Shown here one piece after another: positions 46,923 through 56,513 of a stretch of 64,000 nt of DNA (positions within the stretch are counted from its first letter, which is position 1; the number at the start of each line of letters is the position of its first letter). This DNA is from Pseudomonas coleopterorum. Its GTDB lineage: Bacteria; Pseudomonadota; Gammaproteobacteria; Pseudomonadales; Pseudomonadaceae. A model generated the notes under the pieces. It searched no databases. It was not told where the DNA came from and saw nothing but the letters and a program-made list of their open reading frames with translations. The stretch lies in NCBI RefSeq assembly GCF_900105555.1, contig NZ_FNTZ01000001.1, forward strand, positions 1,116,001 through 1,180,000, read 5' to 3'. Both the position numbers and the translations under genes were made by a program.

Positions 46923-47570
46923 ATGCAAGACACACTACGTATCACCGAAGTCTTCTACTCCCTGCAGGGTGAGACGCGGACCGCTGGCCTGCCCACGGTT
47001 TTCGTGCGCCTGACCGGTTGCCCTTTGCGCTGCCAATACTGCGACAGCGCCTATGCATTCAGCGGGGGTACCCAGCGTACCCTAGACTCGCTCATGGAGC
47101 AGGTGGCTAGCTACAAGCCCCGCTATGTGTGCGTGACCGGGGGCGAGCCGTTGGCCCAGCCCAATGCCATTCCATTGATGCAGCGCCTGTGCGATGCCGG
47201 CTATGAGGTTTCCGTGGAAACCAGCGGTGCGCTCGACATCAGCGCAGTGGACACTCGAGTCAGCCGGGTGCTTGATTTGAAGACCCCAGGTTCCCTCGAG
47301 GTCCATCGCAATCGCTACGAGAACATCGAGCTGCTGACCCGCAACGACCAGGTCAAATTCGTCCTGTGCTCGCGCGAAGATTACGACTGGGCCGTCTCCA
47401 AGCTGATCCAGTACGGTCTGGACCAGCGCGCTGGCGAAGTGCTGTTCTCGCCGAGCAAGGATCAACTGCGTGCAACCGATCTGGCCGACTGGATCGTGGC
47501 CGACAACCTGCCGGTGCGCCTGCAGATGCAATTGCACAAACTTCTTTGGAACGACGAGCCGGGGCGCTGA
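46923..47570 (+). CDS. queE: 7-carboxy-7-deazaguanine synthase
   Basis: A radical-SAM enzyme of the queuosine pathway that turns 6-carboxytetrahydropterin into CDG. The 215-residue protein has the cluster motif CxxxCxxC (C33, C37, C40 in GCPLRCQYC), the QueE-specific FYSLQGET start, and [10 protein letters not shown] near 78. I chose ATG 46923; a GTG at 46914 would add three residues. It is one base upstream of queC, the next-but-one enzyme in the pathway. Confidence 0.96.
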   Translation: MQDTLRITEVFYSLQGETRTAGLPTVFVRLTGCPLRCQYCDSAYAFSGGTQRTLDSLMEQVASYKPRYVCVTGGEPLAQPNAIPLMQRLCDAGYEVSVETSGALDISAVDTRVSRVLDLKTPGSLEVHRNRYENIELLTRNDQVKFVLCSREDYDWAVSKLIQYGLDQRAGEVLFSPSKDQLRATDLADWIVADNLPVRLQMQLHKLLWNDEPGR

Positions 47571-47571
47571 C

Positions 47572-48261
47572 ATGAACGACACAACCGAGCACCAGAAAAA
47601 AGCGGTCATCCTGCTCTCCGGCGGCCTGGATTCCGCGACCGTAGTGGCGATGGCCAAAGACCAGGGCTACGCCTGCTACACCATGAGTTTCGACTATGGT
47701 CAGCGCCATCGCGCCGAGCTTAACGCGGCAGCGCGGGTGGCTCGCGATCTGGGCGTGGTCCAGCACAAGGTCATTGGACTGAATCTGGACGGGATGGGCG
47801 GTTCGGCGCTGACCGATACGTCGATCGACGTTCCCGAAACCTTGGGCGAGGGTATTCCGGTGACGTACGTACCGGCGCGCAACACGGTCTTTTTGTCGCT
47901 GGCCCTGGGCTGGGCCGAGGTGCTGGAGGCGCGGGACATCTTCATCGGTGTCAACGCGGTCGACTACTCCGGCTATCCGGACTGCCGACCCGAGTTCATC
48001 GAGGCCTTCGAGCGCCTGGCCAATCTGGCTACCAAGGCCGGGGTGGAAGGCAATGGCTTCACCATTCAGGCGCCGTTGCAGAACCTGAGCAAGGCCGAAA
48101 TCGTCAAGGCGGGCGTGGCGCTGGGTGTGGACTACGGCCTGACGGTGTCCTGCTATCAGGCTGACGACGAAGGCCAGGCCTGTGGCAAATGCGACAGCTG
48201 CCGCTTGCGCGCGGAAGGCTTCACTGCAGCCGGTGTGAGTGACCCTACACGTTATTTTTGA
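47572..48261 (+). CDS. queC: 7-cyano-7-deazaguanine (preQ0) synthase
   Basis: Converts CDG to preQ0 using ATP and ammonia, supplying queuosine for tRNA. The 229-residue protein has the PP-loop motif [10 protein letters not shown] near residue 14, [13 protein letters not shown] near 98, and a C-terminal zinc site with cysteines in SCYQ...ACGKCDSC (about 194-213). ATG 47572 is one base after the queE stop. Its stop codon lies inside the loop of an inverted repeat (48242-48278). Confidence 0.97.
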   Translation: MNDTTEHQKKAVILLSGGLDSATVVAMAKDQGYACYTMSFDYGQRHRAELNAAARVARDLGVVQHKVIGLNLDGMGGSALTDTSIDVPETLGEGIPVTYVPARNTVFLSLALGWAEVLEARDIFIGVNAVDYSGYPDCRPEFIEAFERLANLATKAGVEGNGFTIQAPLQNLSKAEIVKAGVALGVDYGLTVSCYQADDEGQACGKCDSCRLRAEGFTAAGVSDPTRYF

Positions 48262-48279
48262 TTTTTTTTCTGTAGGGTG

Positions 48280-48307
48280 TTGAATTACCAAAAGAATTCG
48301 GTATTAT
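48280..48307 (+). promoter_or_regulatory. Sigma70 promoter of tRNA-Lys
   Basis: A -35 TTGAAT (48280-48285) and -10 TATTAT (48302-48307) with a 16-base spacer, 14 bases before the tRNA. The upstream sequence is T-rich. Confidence 0.75.
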
Positions 48308-48321
48308 ACGCCCCACGAAAC

Positions 48322-48397
48322 GGGTCGTTAGCTCAGTTGGTAGAGCAGTTGGCTTTTAACCAATTGGTCGTAGGTTCGAATCCCACACGACCCACCA
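48322..48397 (+). tRNA. tRNA-Lys (anticodon UUU)
   Basis: A 76-base tRNA starting GGGTCGTTAGCTCAG, with anticodon TTT in CTTTTAA, T-loop GGTTCGAATCC and an encoded CCA. The acceptor stem GGGTCGT/ACGACCC pairs fully. A terminator follows directly. Confidence 0.97.
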
Positions 48398-48402
48398 TTT
48401 CG

Positions 48403-48438
48403 AAACCCGCAGCTTGCAAAAGCTGCGGGTTTTTTTAT
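48403..48438 (+). terminator. Rho-independent terminator of tRNA-Lys
   Basis: A 12-base stem (AAACCCGCAGCT with AGCTGCGGGTTT) with a 6-base loop and a T run, 5 bases beyond the tRNA. Confidence 0.93.
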
Positions 48439-48611
48439 GCCCGGGATTCGGTGGTTATCCTTGCAGCGATAGGGCTTTGCTAACACCTCGTTTCTCTGTA
48501 GCCTGCGCCAGCCCTCAAAAGCCTCACGAAAGCCAGGGCATATACTCCCAGGCCCTTGTCGGCCCGGTCTATACTCGACTCTCGCGCATCAGCGCTCGCA
48601 GGTCTTGCCCC

Positions 48612-49670
48612 ATGACGCAGATATCCGAACGCCTTCTGGTTCAGGCTCACCTGGATGCCAAGCAGCCCAAGCCTCTGACACTGGAGCAGGAAGCCGACTA
48701 CCGTTCAGCCATCGCTGCCGAGCTCAAGGCTCAGGACGCGGTGCTGGTTGCTCACTACTACTGCGATCCGGTGATCCAGGCGCTGGCCGAGGAAACGGGC
48801 GGTTGTGTGTCCGACTCGCTGGAAATGGCACGTTTTGGCAACCAGCACTCAGCTCGCACCGTGGTGGTGGCGGGCGTTCGGTTCATGGGCGAAACGGCGA
48901 AGATCCTCAACCCTGAAAAACGTGTGCTCATGCCCACTCTGGAAGCGACTTGCTCGCTGGACCTGGGTTGCCCGGTCGATGCATTCTCGGCTTTCTGCGA
49001 TCAGCATCCCGAGCGCACGGTGGTGGTCTATGCCAACACCTCGGCCGCGGTTAAGGCACGTGCCGACTGGGTAGTGACGTCGAGCTGCGCGCTGGAGATC
49101 GTCGAGAGCCTGATGGACAACGGCGAGAAGATCATCTGGGCGCCGGACAAGCATCTGGGCAACTACATCCAGACCCACACTGGCGCTGACATGCTGATGT
49201 GGGACGGTGCCTGCATCGTGCACGAGGAGTTCAAGTCGCGGCAACTGAGCGACATGCGTGCGCTGTATCCCGATGCCGCGATTCTGGTGCACCCCGAGTC
49301 GCCGGCAGAGGTCATCGCACTGGCTGACGCCGTGGGCTCCACCAGCCAATTGATTGCCGCTGCCCGTACGTTGCCGCAGCAGACGCTGATCGTGGCAACC
49401 GATCGCGGTATCTTCTACAAGATGCAACAGGCCGTGCCTGGCAAGACGCTGATCGAGGCCCCCACGGCGGGCAACGGCGCTGCCTGTCGCAGCTGCGCGC
49501 ATTGCCCGTGGATGGCCATGAACACGCTGGAGCGTACGCTGGAATGCCTGCGCGCCGGCAGTAACGAAATTACCGTGAATCCGGCGCTGATTCCCCAGGC
49601 TGTTCGGCCGCTCAAGCGCATGCTGGACTTTACCCAGGCAGCGCGCCTGAAAGCGGCTGGCAACGCCTGA
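48612..49670 (+). CDS. nadA: Quinolinate synthase
   Basis: Condenses iminoaspartate with dihydroxyacetone phosphate to quinolinate for NAD synthesis. The 352-residue protein has three pseudo-repeated domains and cysteines for a 4Fe-4S cluster in [19 protein letters not shown] and [24 protein letters not shown] near residue 47 is typical. ATG 48612 gives the family length. It converges on the opgC-like gene, and the two stop codons abut as TGATCA. Confidence 0.96.
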   Translation: MTQISERLLVQAHLDAKQPKPLTLEQEADYRSAIAAELKAQDAVLVAHYYCDPVIQALAEETGGCVSDSLEMARFGNQHSARTVVVAGVRFMGETAKILNPEKRVLMPTLEATCSLDLGCPVDAFSAFCDQHPERTVVVYANTSAAVKARADWVVTSSCALEIVESLMDNGEKIIWAPDKHLGNYIQTHTGADMLMWDGACIVHEEFKSRQLSDMRALYPDAAILVHPESPAEVIALADAVGSTSQLIAAARTLPQQTLIVATDRGIFYKMQQAVPGKTLIEAPTAGNGAACRSCAHCPWMAMNTLERTLECLRAGSNEITVNPALIPQAVRPLKRMLDFTQAARLKAAGNA

Positions 49671-50831
49671 TCAGAGGCCTTTGCCCAGTGCGACCACGGG
49701 CCGTTCGGGCTTAGGCAGCTCAAGCCGCGGACGGCCCAGTCGTTTGTTCAGTTCCAGCCATTCGGCCAGGGCCAGCATCAGGCCTGCGCCGACCAGCGCG
49801 CTGGCGATCTGCATCGCGAGCTGGTCATCCGCCAGGGCATTGGCCATGTCGGCCAACGGTGCCAGCACCACGCTGAGGCAGAAGACCTCGAGCGAATAGC
49901 GTCCCATCAGCCCGACTTTGCGTGCCAACAGGTGATGCACCCATGCGCCCTGTGGTATCAGCTTGGCCACACAGTAGGCCAAGGCCAGGAAGTGCAGAAG
50001 GCGTGACGGCGAGAGGTTGGTCTTGTCGATGGGGTAGAGCAATTGGCTGAACCAGCCGGGCACCAGTGCCTCGTGCAGCATCGGCCAGCGCCATCCCAGG
50101 GCAACCAGCGCGCTGAATGTCACGAGCGTGGCGCACGCCAGGAACAGTGGTTGGCGGCTCAAGGGTCGGGTCGGCGCGGCCTGCCCGCGCGTCGAATGCA
50201 GCGCCGTGGCGCCACCCAGGACGAACAGCACCTGCCAGGCCAGAGGATTGAAATACCAGAGGCCGTTGTCGTGCGCAGGAATGTTCCAGCCCAGCCATTG
50301 CACCATCAGGTACAACACCAGCGACAGGCCGATGGCCTGGGCTGGGCGCTTGATCAGCAACGGCAGGGCGATCGGCAGGCCGAGCAGCAACACGATGTAC
50401 AACGGCAAGGGGTCCATCAGGTTGGGCTTGAAGCGCAGCAGCAGTTCGTCGACCATCGCCTGTTGCGGGTTGGACACGAAATAGGTGAGGTTCATCTCCT
50501 GGATCATGTCGCGGGTTTCGACGTGATTGTTGGCGACGAAGATGATGCCCATCAGGACCGCCAGCAGGAAGATGTGGACCACGTAAAGCACCCAGGCGCG
50601 ACGCAGGATGCGCATGCCGGCCACCAGATAGCCGTCGCGCAGGGCGATCTTGCCGTAGGCCAGCACGGCGGCATAGCCGGCGAGGAACACGAACACTTCT
50701 GCAGCATCGCTGAAGCCGAAATTGCGCAGCGTGAAGCTGGCCAGCGGGTTTTGCGGTATGTGATCCCAGAAAATGAAGATCAACGCCAAACCCCGATAGA
50801 AATCGATCCGATGGTCTCGATCGTTAGTCAT
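49671..50831 (-). CDS. opgC: OpgC-domain membrane acyltransferase
   Basis: A 386-residue inner-membrane protein with about ten helices and the OpgC-family start RIDFYRGLALIFIFWDHIPQ. Members of the family transfer succinyl or other acyl groups to osmoregulated periplasmic glucans or other polysaccharides; no glucan synthase gene lies nearby, so the substrate is open. ATG 50831 gives the best match to the family start. Its stop abuts that of nadA, with no terminator visible between them. Confidence 0.85.
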   Translation of the reverse strand: MTNDRDHRIDFYRGLALIFIFWDHIPQNPLASFTLRNFGFSDAAEVFVFLAGYAAVLAYGKIALRDGYLVAGMRILRRAWVLYVVHIFLLAVLMGIIFVANNHVETRDMIQEMNLTYFVSNPQQAMVDELLLRFKPNLMDPLPLYIVLLLGLPIALPLLIKRPAQAIGLSLVLYLMVQWLGWNIPAHDNGLWYFNPLAWQVLFVLGGATALHSTRGQAAPTRPLSRQPLFLACATLVTFSALVALGWRWPMLHEALVPGWFSQLLYPIDKTNLSPSRLLHFLALAYCVAKLIPQGAWVHHLLARKVGLMGRYSLEVFCLSVVLAPLADMANALADDQLAMQIASALVGAGLMLALAEWLELNKRLGRPRLELPKPERPVVALGKGL

Positions 50832-50994
50832 GGCGACAGGCTCTTGCGAATAGGAAGGATGTAGTAGGGATGGGACAGCGGGCATTGCGGTTCCGCGTCG
50901 GCGACCATTATCGACCAGCGGCGCGGAGGGTGGCGGGTTTCGCAACGAATTGCAAAAGTTTGGCTATTACGGAATGTCACAACGGCGCAGCCCG

Positions 50995-51083
50995 TGTAGC
51001 AGCGGCGCAAGCCGCGTCCGGCCTCACCGCGTCTGTTCAGGCACACCGCGTACACCAATGACGCGGCTCGCGCCGCTGCTACA
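50995..51083. repeat. Inverted REP pair overlapping the 3' end of lhr
   Basis: Two 24-base arms are inverted copies with one mismatch: TGTAGCAGCGGCGCAAGCCG... at 50995-51018 and ...CTCGCGCCGCTGCTACA at 51060-51083, 41 bases apart. The second arm contains the lhr stop codon (TAG, minus strand, 51081-51079). This is a different REP sequence type from the GGGAGCGGGC elements elsewhere in the window. Confidence 0.82.
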
Positions 51084-54000
51084 GGGGGGGATGGATCAGC
51101 TGCTGGCGTAGCTCCGTGGTTTCTTCGCTCCAGTACACCGGCTTGCCGGCGATCAAGGCCGCCACGGGCAGTCCGTCGCGGTAGAGCACACGGTTGCTCG
51201 GCAACGCGGGCACGGTCTTGTGGATCAGTTGGGGGTCGGCGCCGGGCAATGGCAGCAGGGTACCTGCCAGGTTCAATGGGTCGCTGGCCGAAATGGACAC
51301 CAGGCTGCCATCCAAAGGTGTTTTGCGCACCTCGCGCAGGGCTGGGATGGCCTCTGGCAAGGCGAATTGCTCGCCGGACAAGCCGTCGATGAAACGCCCC
51401 CCGCGAATCTGTCCGCGCGCCTCCAGTCGCTGCAATGCCCGCAGCAGGTCGCGCCAGCTGGGCAGCCAGTCGGCCTCGCGTTGCAGCAGGCGCCAGAACA
51501 CCACCCCGTAGCGCCGTAGCAGCACCAGCGCGATCTGTTCGACGGCTTCATCGGGGGCACTGCCGTTTGCCTGGAGCAAGGCCCAGCGCCCCGCATCGTC
51601 CATGCCGCCAATGAAAGCACCGCGACCACGGCGACTGCTGCGCGCCTGACGTTTGCCGGCCGGTGTGATCAGCGCGCGCAATCCGGCGAAACTGTCGGCG
51701 TTTACGCGGCCTGCGGCGACCAGTTCCTGCAGTGCGTTCTCCACTTCGGTGCGCAGCAGGCGCACATCGTGGACGAGATCGTCGAAGAACATCGCGCCCT
51801 GCGCGGCCAGAGTCTCTTCGACCTTCTGCGCACGCATGGACAATTCCTGCGGCTGGACTTTCGGCGCCAGGCTGCGCCACAGGGGCAGGCGCGCGCGGGG
51901 CAGCAGCACGATCGGCGTACCGCGCAGGGTGGTTCCTTTGCCGCTGCTGGCCAGCCGCGCCCAGACCGTCTTGCCGCTGCGGCAGGCGCGGTCCAGCCAC
52001 GATGGGTCGTAGCCACGCAGCCGTGCGGGCAGCAGATCGCTCTCCCAGGCGCCAGCCGGGGCACTGTACCCTTCGAACTGTTCCAGGATTTTGACCAGGG
52101 CCGCCTCGCCTTGCAGGCGGGTGCCGGGCGCCAGGCACTGCCAGTCGAGCAGAAAACGCATGAACACCTGCAGGCTGACCGGTTCGATCTCCCGCCGCAG
52201 GCGCTTCACCGTATAACGATGGATACGCGCCAGCAGGTGCCGTTCGCACCACTGGGTTTCCTCGATGTGGGTGAGAAACTGGCCGCGCATCACATAACCC
52301 TGGGATTCCAGTTCCAGCAGCGCCAGTTCCACCACGGCAGGATGCAGGTTGAGCGGCGCGGCAATGTCCCCCAGTCGCTGCGGGCCGAATCCGCTCAAGC
52401 GGGCGCGGATCAGCTCCAGCGTCGCATTCTCCTGGGTCCACGTCTGGGCCAGGTGCGCCGGCACCTGCAGTGCGGGGGATAGCTGGGCGTTGGGGTAGAG
52501 GGTTTGCAGGCAGGCCATGCGCTCCAGGGCCAGCCAAAGGTGATTACCATCGCCCAGCGTCAGGCGCGCAGCACGGCCGGTGCGCGCCAGCGTCTTCAAC
52601 AGCGCCAGCTCGCCGGGCTGGGCTTCGTGTTCGGCCAAGGCGCCCAGGCTCATCAAGGCTTCGTGCATCTCGTCGCCGTTGATGGGGGCGGGCCATGCTT
52701 CGGCGGCCACGGCAGCGATGGCGTCCGTGTCCAGTTCACCCATGTCGTCTGGCGAGCGGGGTTCGTCCCAGCGTCGGTTGAGGACTGCCTGGGTGCGTCG
52801 CTCTTCCAGCGGCGCGTCGTCGAGGAACGCATAGGGCCGGGCATTGAGGATAGCCGCCGCCAATGGCGAAGGGCTGGGCAGGTCGCGCTGGATGAGGGTG
52901 ATCTGACCGCTCTCGATGCGCCGCAGCAGGGTCAGCCAGCCCGCGCTGTCCATGGCCTCGTGCAGGCAATCGTCGAGGGTCTGCTGGACCAGCGGGTGAT
53001 CGGGAATCTCCCGCTCGCCGACGATATTTTCCAGGCAGGCGATCTGGTCCGGGAATACCGTGGCGATCAAATCCTCGCCTTTCATGCGCTGCAGTTGCGG
53101 GGCCACCTTGCGCCCGCCGCTATAGCGGGGCAGGGCCAGGGCCGTCGCCGCGTTCCAGCGCCAGCGCACGCCGAACAGCGGCGCATCGAGCAGCGCCTGG
53201 ATCAGTATCGCCTCAGCGCTGTTGCTGCGCAGGTAATGCCATACCTCCTCCAGCTCGAAGCTGTGGCTGGTCGACAGCGACAGTACGATTGCATCTTCGC
53301 TGGCGGCCGCCTGCAACTCGAAATTGAAGGTGCGGCAGAAGCGCTTGCGTAGGGCCAGACCCCAGGCGCGGTTGATGCGGCTGCCGAAGGGCGTATGGAT
53401 GACCAGTTGCGTGGCGCCGGAGGCGTCGAAGAAGCGCTCCATGATCAGGGTGTCCTGCGAGGGCAGGGCGCCCAGCGCCTGACGTGCGCGCGCCAGATAA
53501 TCGAGCAGTTGCTCGGCGCTGTCCCGGCCCAGGCCCAGTTCGTCCTGCAACCAGGGCAGCAACGACTCGACGTGACCTTCGCTGAGCGCCAGGCGCTGGT
53601 CGATCGATGCCTGCAATCGCGCCACGCTGGCCGACAGCTCGGCGCTGCGCCCCGGCATTTCGCCGAGCCAGAAGGGGATGTTCGGCGCCTGGCCGTGGGC
53701 GTCTTCGACCCTGACCTTGCCGCCTTCGATGCGCAGGATGCGGTAGGACCGGTTGCCCAGTTGGAAGATGTCGCCGGCGAGGCTTTCCACGGCGAAATCC
53801 TCGTTGACGCTGCCGATGCTCAACGCTTGGGGTTCCAGCAGCACCGCGTAGTCGGCGTTGTCGGCAATCGCCCCACCGCTGGTGACGGCGGTCAGCTTGC
53901 TGCCGCGTCGACCACGCAAGGTGCGGGTCACGGCATCGCGATGCACATAGGCTGCGCGTACGCCCTGACGTCCGCTGTAGCCCTCGGCGAGCATGCGCAG

Positions 54001-55371
54001 CAAGCCCTCGAAACGCGCGTCGTCGAGCCCGGCGTAGGGCGTTGCCTGGCGAAACATCTGCAGCAGCGCCTGCTCCGGCCATTCCTGGCAACTGACCTCG
54101 GCGATGATCTGTTGGGCCAGCACGTCCAGCGGTGCCTGAGGAATCTGCAAGGTGTCCAGTTCGCCGCGGCGCACGCAGTCCAGCAAAGCCACGCATTCGA
54201 TCAGATCATCTCGGGAAATGGGAAACAGGCGACCCTTGGGAACGCCACCGACATGGTGCCCGGACCGCCCCACTCGTTGCAGAAACGCGGAGATGGAGCC
54301 AGGCGAGGCGATCTGGCACACCAGGTCGACGTCACCGATATCGATGCCCAGCTCCAGCGAAGCGGTGGCCACCAATACCTGCAAGTCGCCACGCTTGAGG
54401 CGCTGCTCCGCATCCAGCCGGTGTTCCTTGGCCAGGCTGCCATGGTGGGCCGCAACGTGCTCACGGCCCAGGCGCTCGCTCATATGCCGCGCCACACGTT
54501 CGGCCAGGCGCCGCGTATTGACGAACACCAAAGTGGTTCGATGAGCCTGCGCGAGGGCTGCCAGGCGGTCGTAGAGCAGCTCCCAGACATCGTTGGGCAT
54601 GACCGCGGCAAGCGGCACCGCGGGCACTTCGATCGCCAGGTCCCGAGGCCGCGCGTGACCGATGTCGACGATCGAACATGCGCGTTGCGCCCCCACCAGG
54701 AATTGCGCCACCTGGGCGATGGGCTTCTGCGTGGCGGACAGGCCAATGCGTCGCAAAGGCTGGCTGCACAGCGCCTGAAGACGCTCCAGGCTCAAGGCCA
54801 GATGACTGCCGCGCTTGCTGCCGGCCACCGCGTGGATCTCATCGACGATCACCGTGTGCACATCCGCCAGCATGCCTCGGCCCGAATCCGAGCCGAGCAG
54901 CACGTAGAGCGATTCGGGGGTGGTCACCAGAATGTGCGGAGGCTGCCGACGCATGGCGGCGCGCTCCTTCTGCGGCGTGTCGCCCGTACGTACACCGGCG
55001 ACGATGGTCACCGCGGGCAGGTTCATGGTCGTCAATTGCTCGGCGATCCCCTGCAGCGGGCGTTGCAGATTCAGCTGGATGTCGTTGGACAGCGCCTTGA
55101 GAGGCGAGACGTACAGCACGGTCGTGCGCTGGGGCAACCGACCCTGGTGCTCCAGGCCCCGTTTTACCAGTTCGTCGAGCACGGCCAGGAACGCCGTCAG
55201 TGTCTTGCCCGACCCGGTGGGTGCAGCGATGAGGGTTGAAAGGCCCTGCTGGATCAACGGCCAGGCCTGGGCCTGAGCAGGCGTGACGGCGGCGAAATGC
55301 TGGCTGAACCAGGCGCTTACTGCCGGGTGGAAGTGGGCCAGTGGCGAATCAGGCTGTGCAGGTAGGTTCAT
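51079..55371 (-). CDS. lhr: Lhr-type large ATP-dependent DNA helicase
   Basis: A 1430-residue superfamily 2 helicase of the Lhr family, which translocates 3' to 5' on single-stranded DNA. The core has Walker A AAPTGSGKT near residue 51, VDEIHAV near 175, LSATQKP near 213, and RecA domain 2 with VFVNTRRLAERVARH and QRVGRSGH. A winged-helix and Lhr-specific region follows, then a long C-terminal domain also present in E. coli Lhr. The length is close to the bacterial family. Its role is probably DNA repair. It appears monocistronic. Confidence 0.95.
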   Translation of the reverse strand: MNLPAQPDSPLAHFHPAVSAWFSQHFAAVTPAQAQAWPLIQQGLSTLIAAPTGSGKTLTAFLAVLDELVKRGLEHQGRLPQRTTVLYVSPLKALSNDIQLNLQRPLQGIAEQLTTMNLPAVTIVAGVRTGDTPQKERAAMRRQPPHILVTTPESLYVLLGSDSGRGMLADVHTVIVDEIHAVAGSKRGSHLALSLERLQALCSQPLRRIGLSATQKPIAQVAQFLVGAQRACSIVDIGHARPRDLAIEVPAVPLAAVMPNDVWELLYDRLAALAQAHRTTLVFVNTRRLAERVARHMSERLGREHVAAHHGSLAKEHRLDAEQRLKRGDLQVLVATASLELGIDIGDVDLVCQIASPGSISAFLQRVGRSGHHVGGVPKGRLFPISRDDLIECVALLDCVRRGELDTLQIPQAPLDVLAQQIIAEVSCQEWPEQALLQMFRQATPYAGLDDARFEGLLRMLAEGYSGRQGVRAAYVHRDAVTRTLRGRRGSKLTAVTSGGAIADNADYAVLLEPQALSIGSVNEDFAVESLAGDIFQLGNRSYRILRIEGGKVRVEDAHGQAPNIPFWLGEMPGRSAELSASVARLQASIDQRLALSEGHVESLLPWLQDELGLGRDSAEQLLDYLARARQALGALPSQDTLIMERFFDASGATQLVIHTPFGSRINRAWGLALRKRFCRTFNFELQAAASEDAIVLSLSTSHSFELEEVWHYLRSNSAEAILIQALLDAPLFGVRWRWNAATALALPRYSGGRKVAPQLQRMKGEDLIATVFPDQIACLENIVGEREIPDHPLVQQTLDDCLHEAMDSAGWLTLLRRIESGQITLIQRDLPSPSPLAAAILNARPYAFLDDAPLEERRTQAVLNRRWDEPRSPDDMGELDTDAIAAVAAEAWPAPINGDEMHEALMSLGALAEHEAQPGELALLKTLARTGRAARLTLGDGNHLWLALERMACLQTLYPNAQLSPALQVPAHLAQTWTQENATLELIRARLSGFGPQRLGDIAAPLNLHPAVVELALLELESQGYVMRGQFLTHIEETQWCERHLLARIHRYTVKRLRREIEPVSLQVFMRFLLDWQCLAPGTRLQGEAALVKILEQFEGYSAPAGAWESDLLPARLRGYDPSWLDRACRSGKTVWARLASSGKGTTLRGTPIVLLPRARLPLWRSLAPKVQPQELSMRAQKVEETLAAQGAMFFDDLVHDVRLLRTEVENALQELVAAGRVNADSFAGLRALITPAGKRQARSSRRGRGAFIGGMDDAGRWALLQANGSAPDEAVEQIALVLLRRYGVVFWRLLQREADWLPSWRDLLRALQRLEARGQIRGGRFIDGLSGEQFALPEAIPALREVRKTPLDGSLVSISASDPLNLAGTLLPLPGADPQLIHKTVPALPSNRVLYRDGLPVAALIAGKPVYWSEETTELRQQLIHPPL

Positions 55372-55451
55372 GATCTATTGATGGGGGGAGGGCGTCGAAG
55401 TTGCAATCTGAACAATGCAAACGGCGCATAACCTGCCGTATTTTCGACGCC

Positions 55452-55480
55452 CAAGAAAAAGGGCGACTTTCGTCGCCCTC
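55452..55480 (-). terminator. Rho-independent terminator of htpX
   Basis: Stem GGGCGAC/GTCGCCC (55461-55467 and 55472-55478), followed on the minus strand by TTTTTCTT, 17 bases after the htpX stop. Confidence 0.88.
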
Positions 55481-55496
55481 TGTCCAGCCTGTTGCT

Positions 55497-56384
55497 TCAA
55501 CCCCGACGGCGCAACGCCTCGATACGGTCTTCCAGAGGCGGGTGAGTCATGAGCAGGCCGGCCAGGCCGTGCTTGAGACCACCGTTGATGCCGAACGCAT
55601 TGAGCGAATCGGGCATCTGCACCGGAACGCCCTGTTCGGAGCGCAGGCGTTGCAGCGCGCCGATCATCGCGTTGGTGCCGGCCAAGCGTGCACCGGCTTC
55701 GTCGGCGCGGAACTCGCGGCGACGCGAGAACCACATGACGATGATGCTGGCCAGGATACCCAGCACCAGTTCGGCCACGATGGTCGCGATGTAGTAGGCG
55801 ATACCCTGGCCTTGTTCGTTCTTGAAGATGACCTTGTCGACGAAGTTGCCGATGATTCGCGCGAAGAACATCACGAAGGTGTTCACCACGCCCTGCACCA
55901 GCGCGAGGGTGACCATGTCGCCGTTGGCTACGTGGCCGATCTCGTGGGCCAGGACCGCCTTCACCTCATCGGGCGAGAACCGCTCGAGCAGGCCCTGGCT
56001 GACGGCCACCAGCGCGTCGTTCTTGTTCCAGCCGGTGGCGAAGGCGTTGGCCTCGTACGCCGGGAAGATACCGACCTCGGGCATCTTGATGCCCGCTTCA
56101 CGCGACAGCTCCTCGACGGTCTGCAGCAGCCATTGTTCGTGACGGGTGCGCGGTTGGGTGATGATCTGCGTACCGGTGCTCATCTTCGCCATCCACTTGG
56201 AGATGAACAGCGAAAACAGCGAACCGGCGAAGCCGAACACGGCGCAGAAGATCAGCAGCTGATTGAGGTTCAGATCCACCCCGTTGGCCGCCATGAACCC
56301 ATTGAAGCCAAACAGGCTCAGGGTAATGCTGGCAATCAGCACCACCGCAAGGTTGGTGGCCAGAAACAGCAAGATGCGCATCAT
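55497..56384 (-). CDS. htpX: Membrane zinc metalloprotease HtpX
   Basis: An inner-membrane stress protease that degrades misfolded membrane proteins. The 295-residue protein has two N-terminal helices (about 1-55), the zinc site HEIGH near residue 145, and two further hydrophobic segments. The M48-type glutamate is in the conserved [16 protein letters not shown] region ([10 protein letters not shown]). It is a single gene with its own terminator. Family members are often induced by envelope stress; no regulator site is evident. Confidence 0.96.
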   Translation of the reverse strand: MMRILLFLATNLAVVLIASITLSLFGFNGFMAANGVDLNLNQLLIFCAVFGFAGSLFSLFISKWMAKMSTGTQIITQPRTRHEQWLLQTVEELSREAGIKMPEVGIFPAYEANAFATGWNKNDALVAVSQGLLERFSPDEVKAVLAHEIGHVANGDMVTLALVQGVVNTFVMFFARIIGNFVDKVIFKNEQGQGIAYYIATIVAELVLGILASIIVMWFSRRREFRADEAGARLAGTNAMIGALQRLRSEQGVPVQMPDSLNAFGINGGLKHGLAGLLMTHPPLEDRIEALRRRG

Positions 56385-56513
56385 GGTTGTAACGTTCTCC
56401 TGACGGATAAAAGTGTTGCGTATGCGCTATATAAGGTGCGCGCCCGGTCGATTCAACCGGGGGACTATTTCAAACTGTGTATATGCAGACGGACACTTGA
56501 ATACGTTCGGTTT

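Noticed and set aside
53395..55239. 614-codon open frame opposite lhr
   Set aside because: Shadow frame; the helicase motifs lie on the minus strand.
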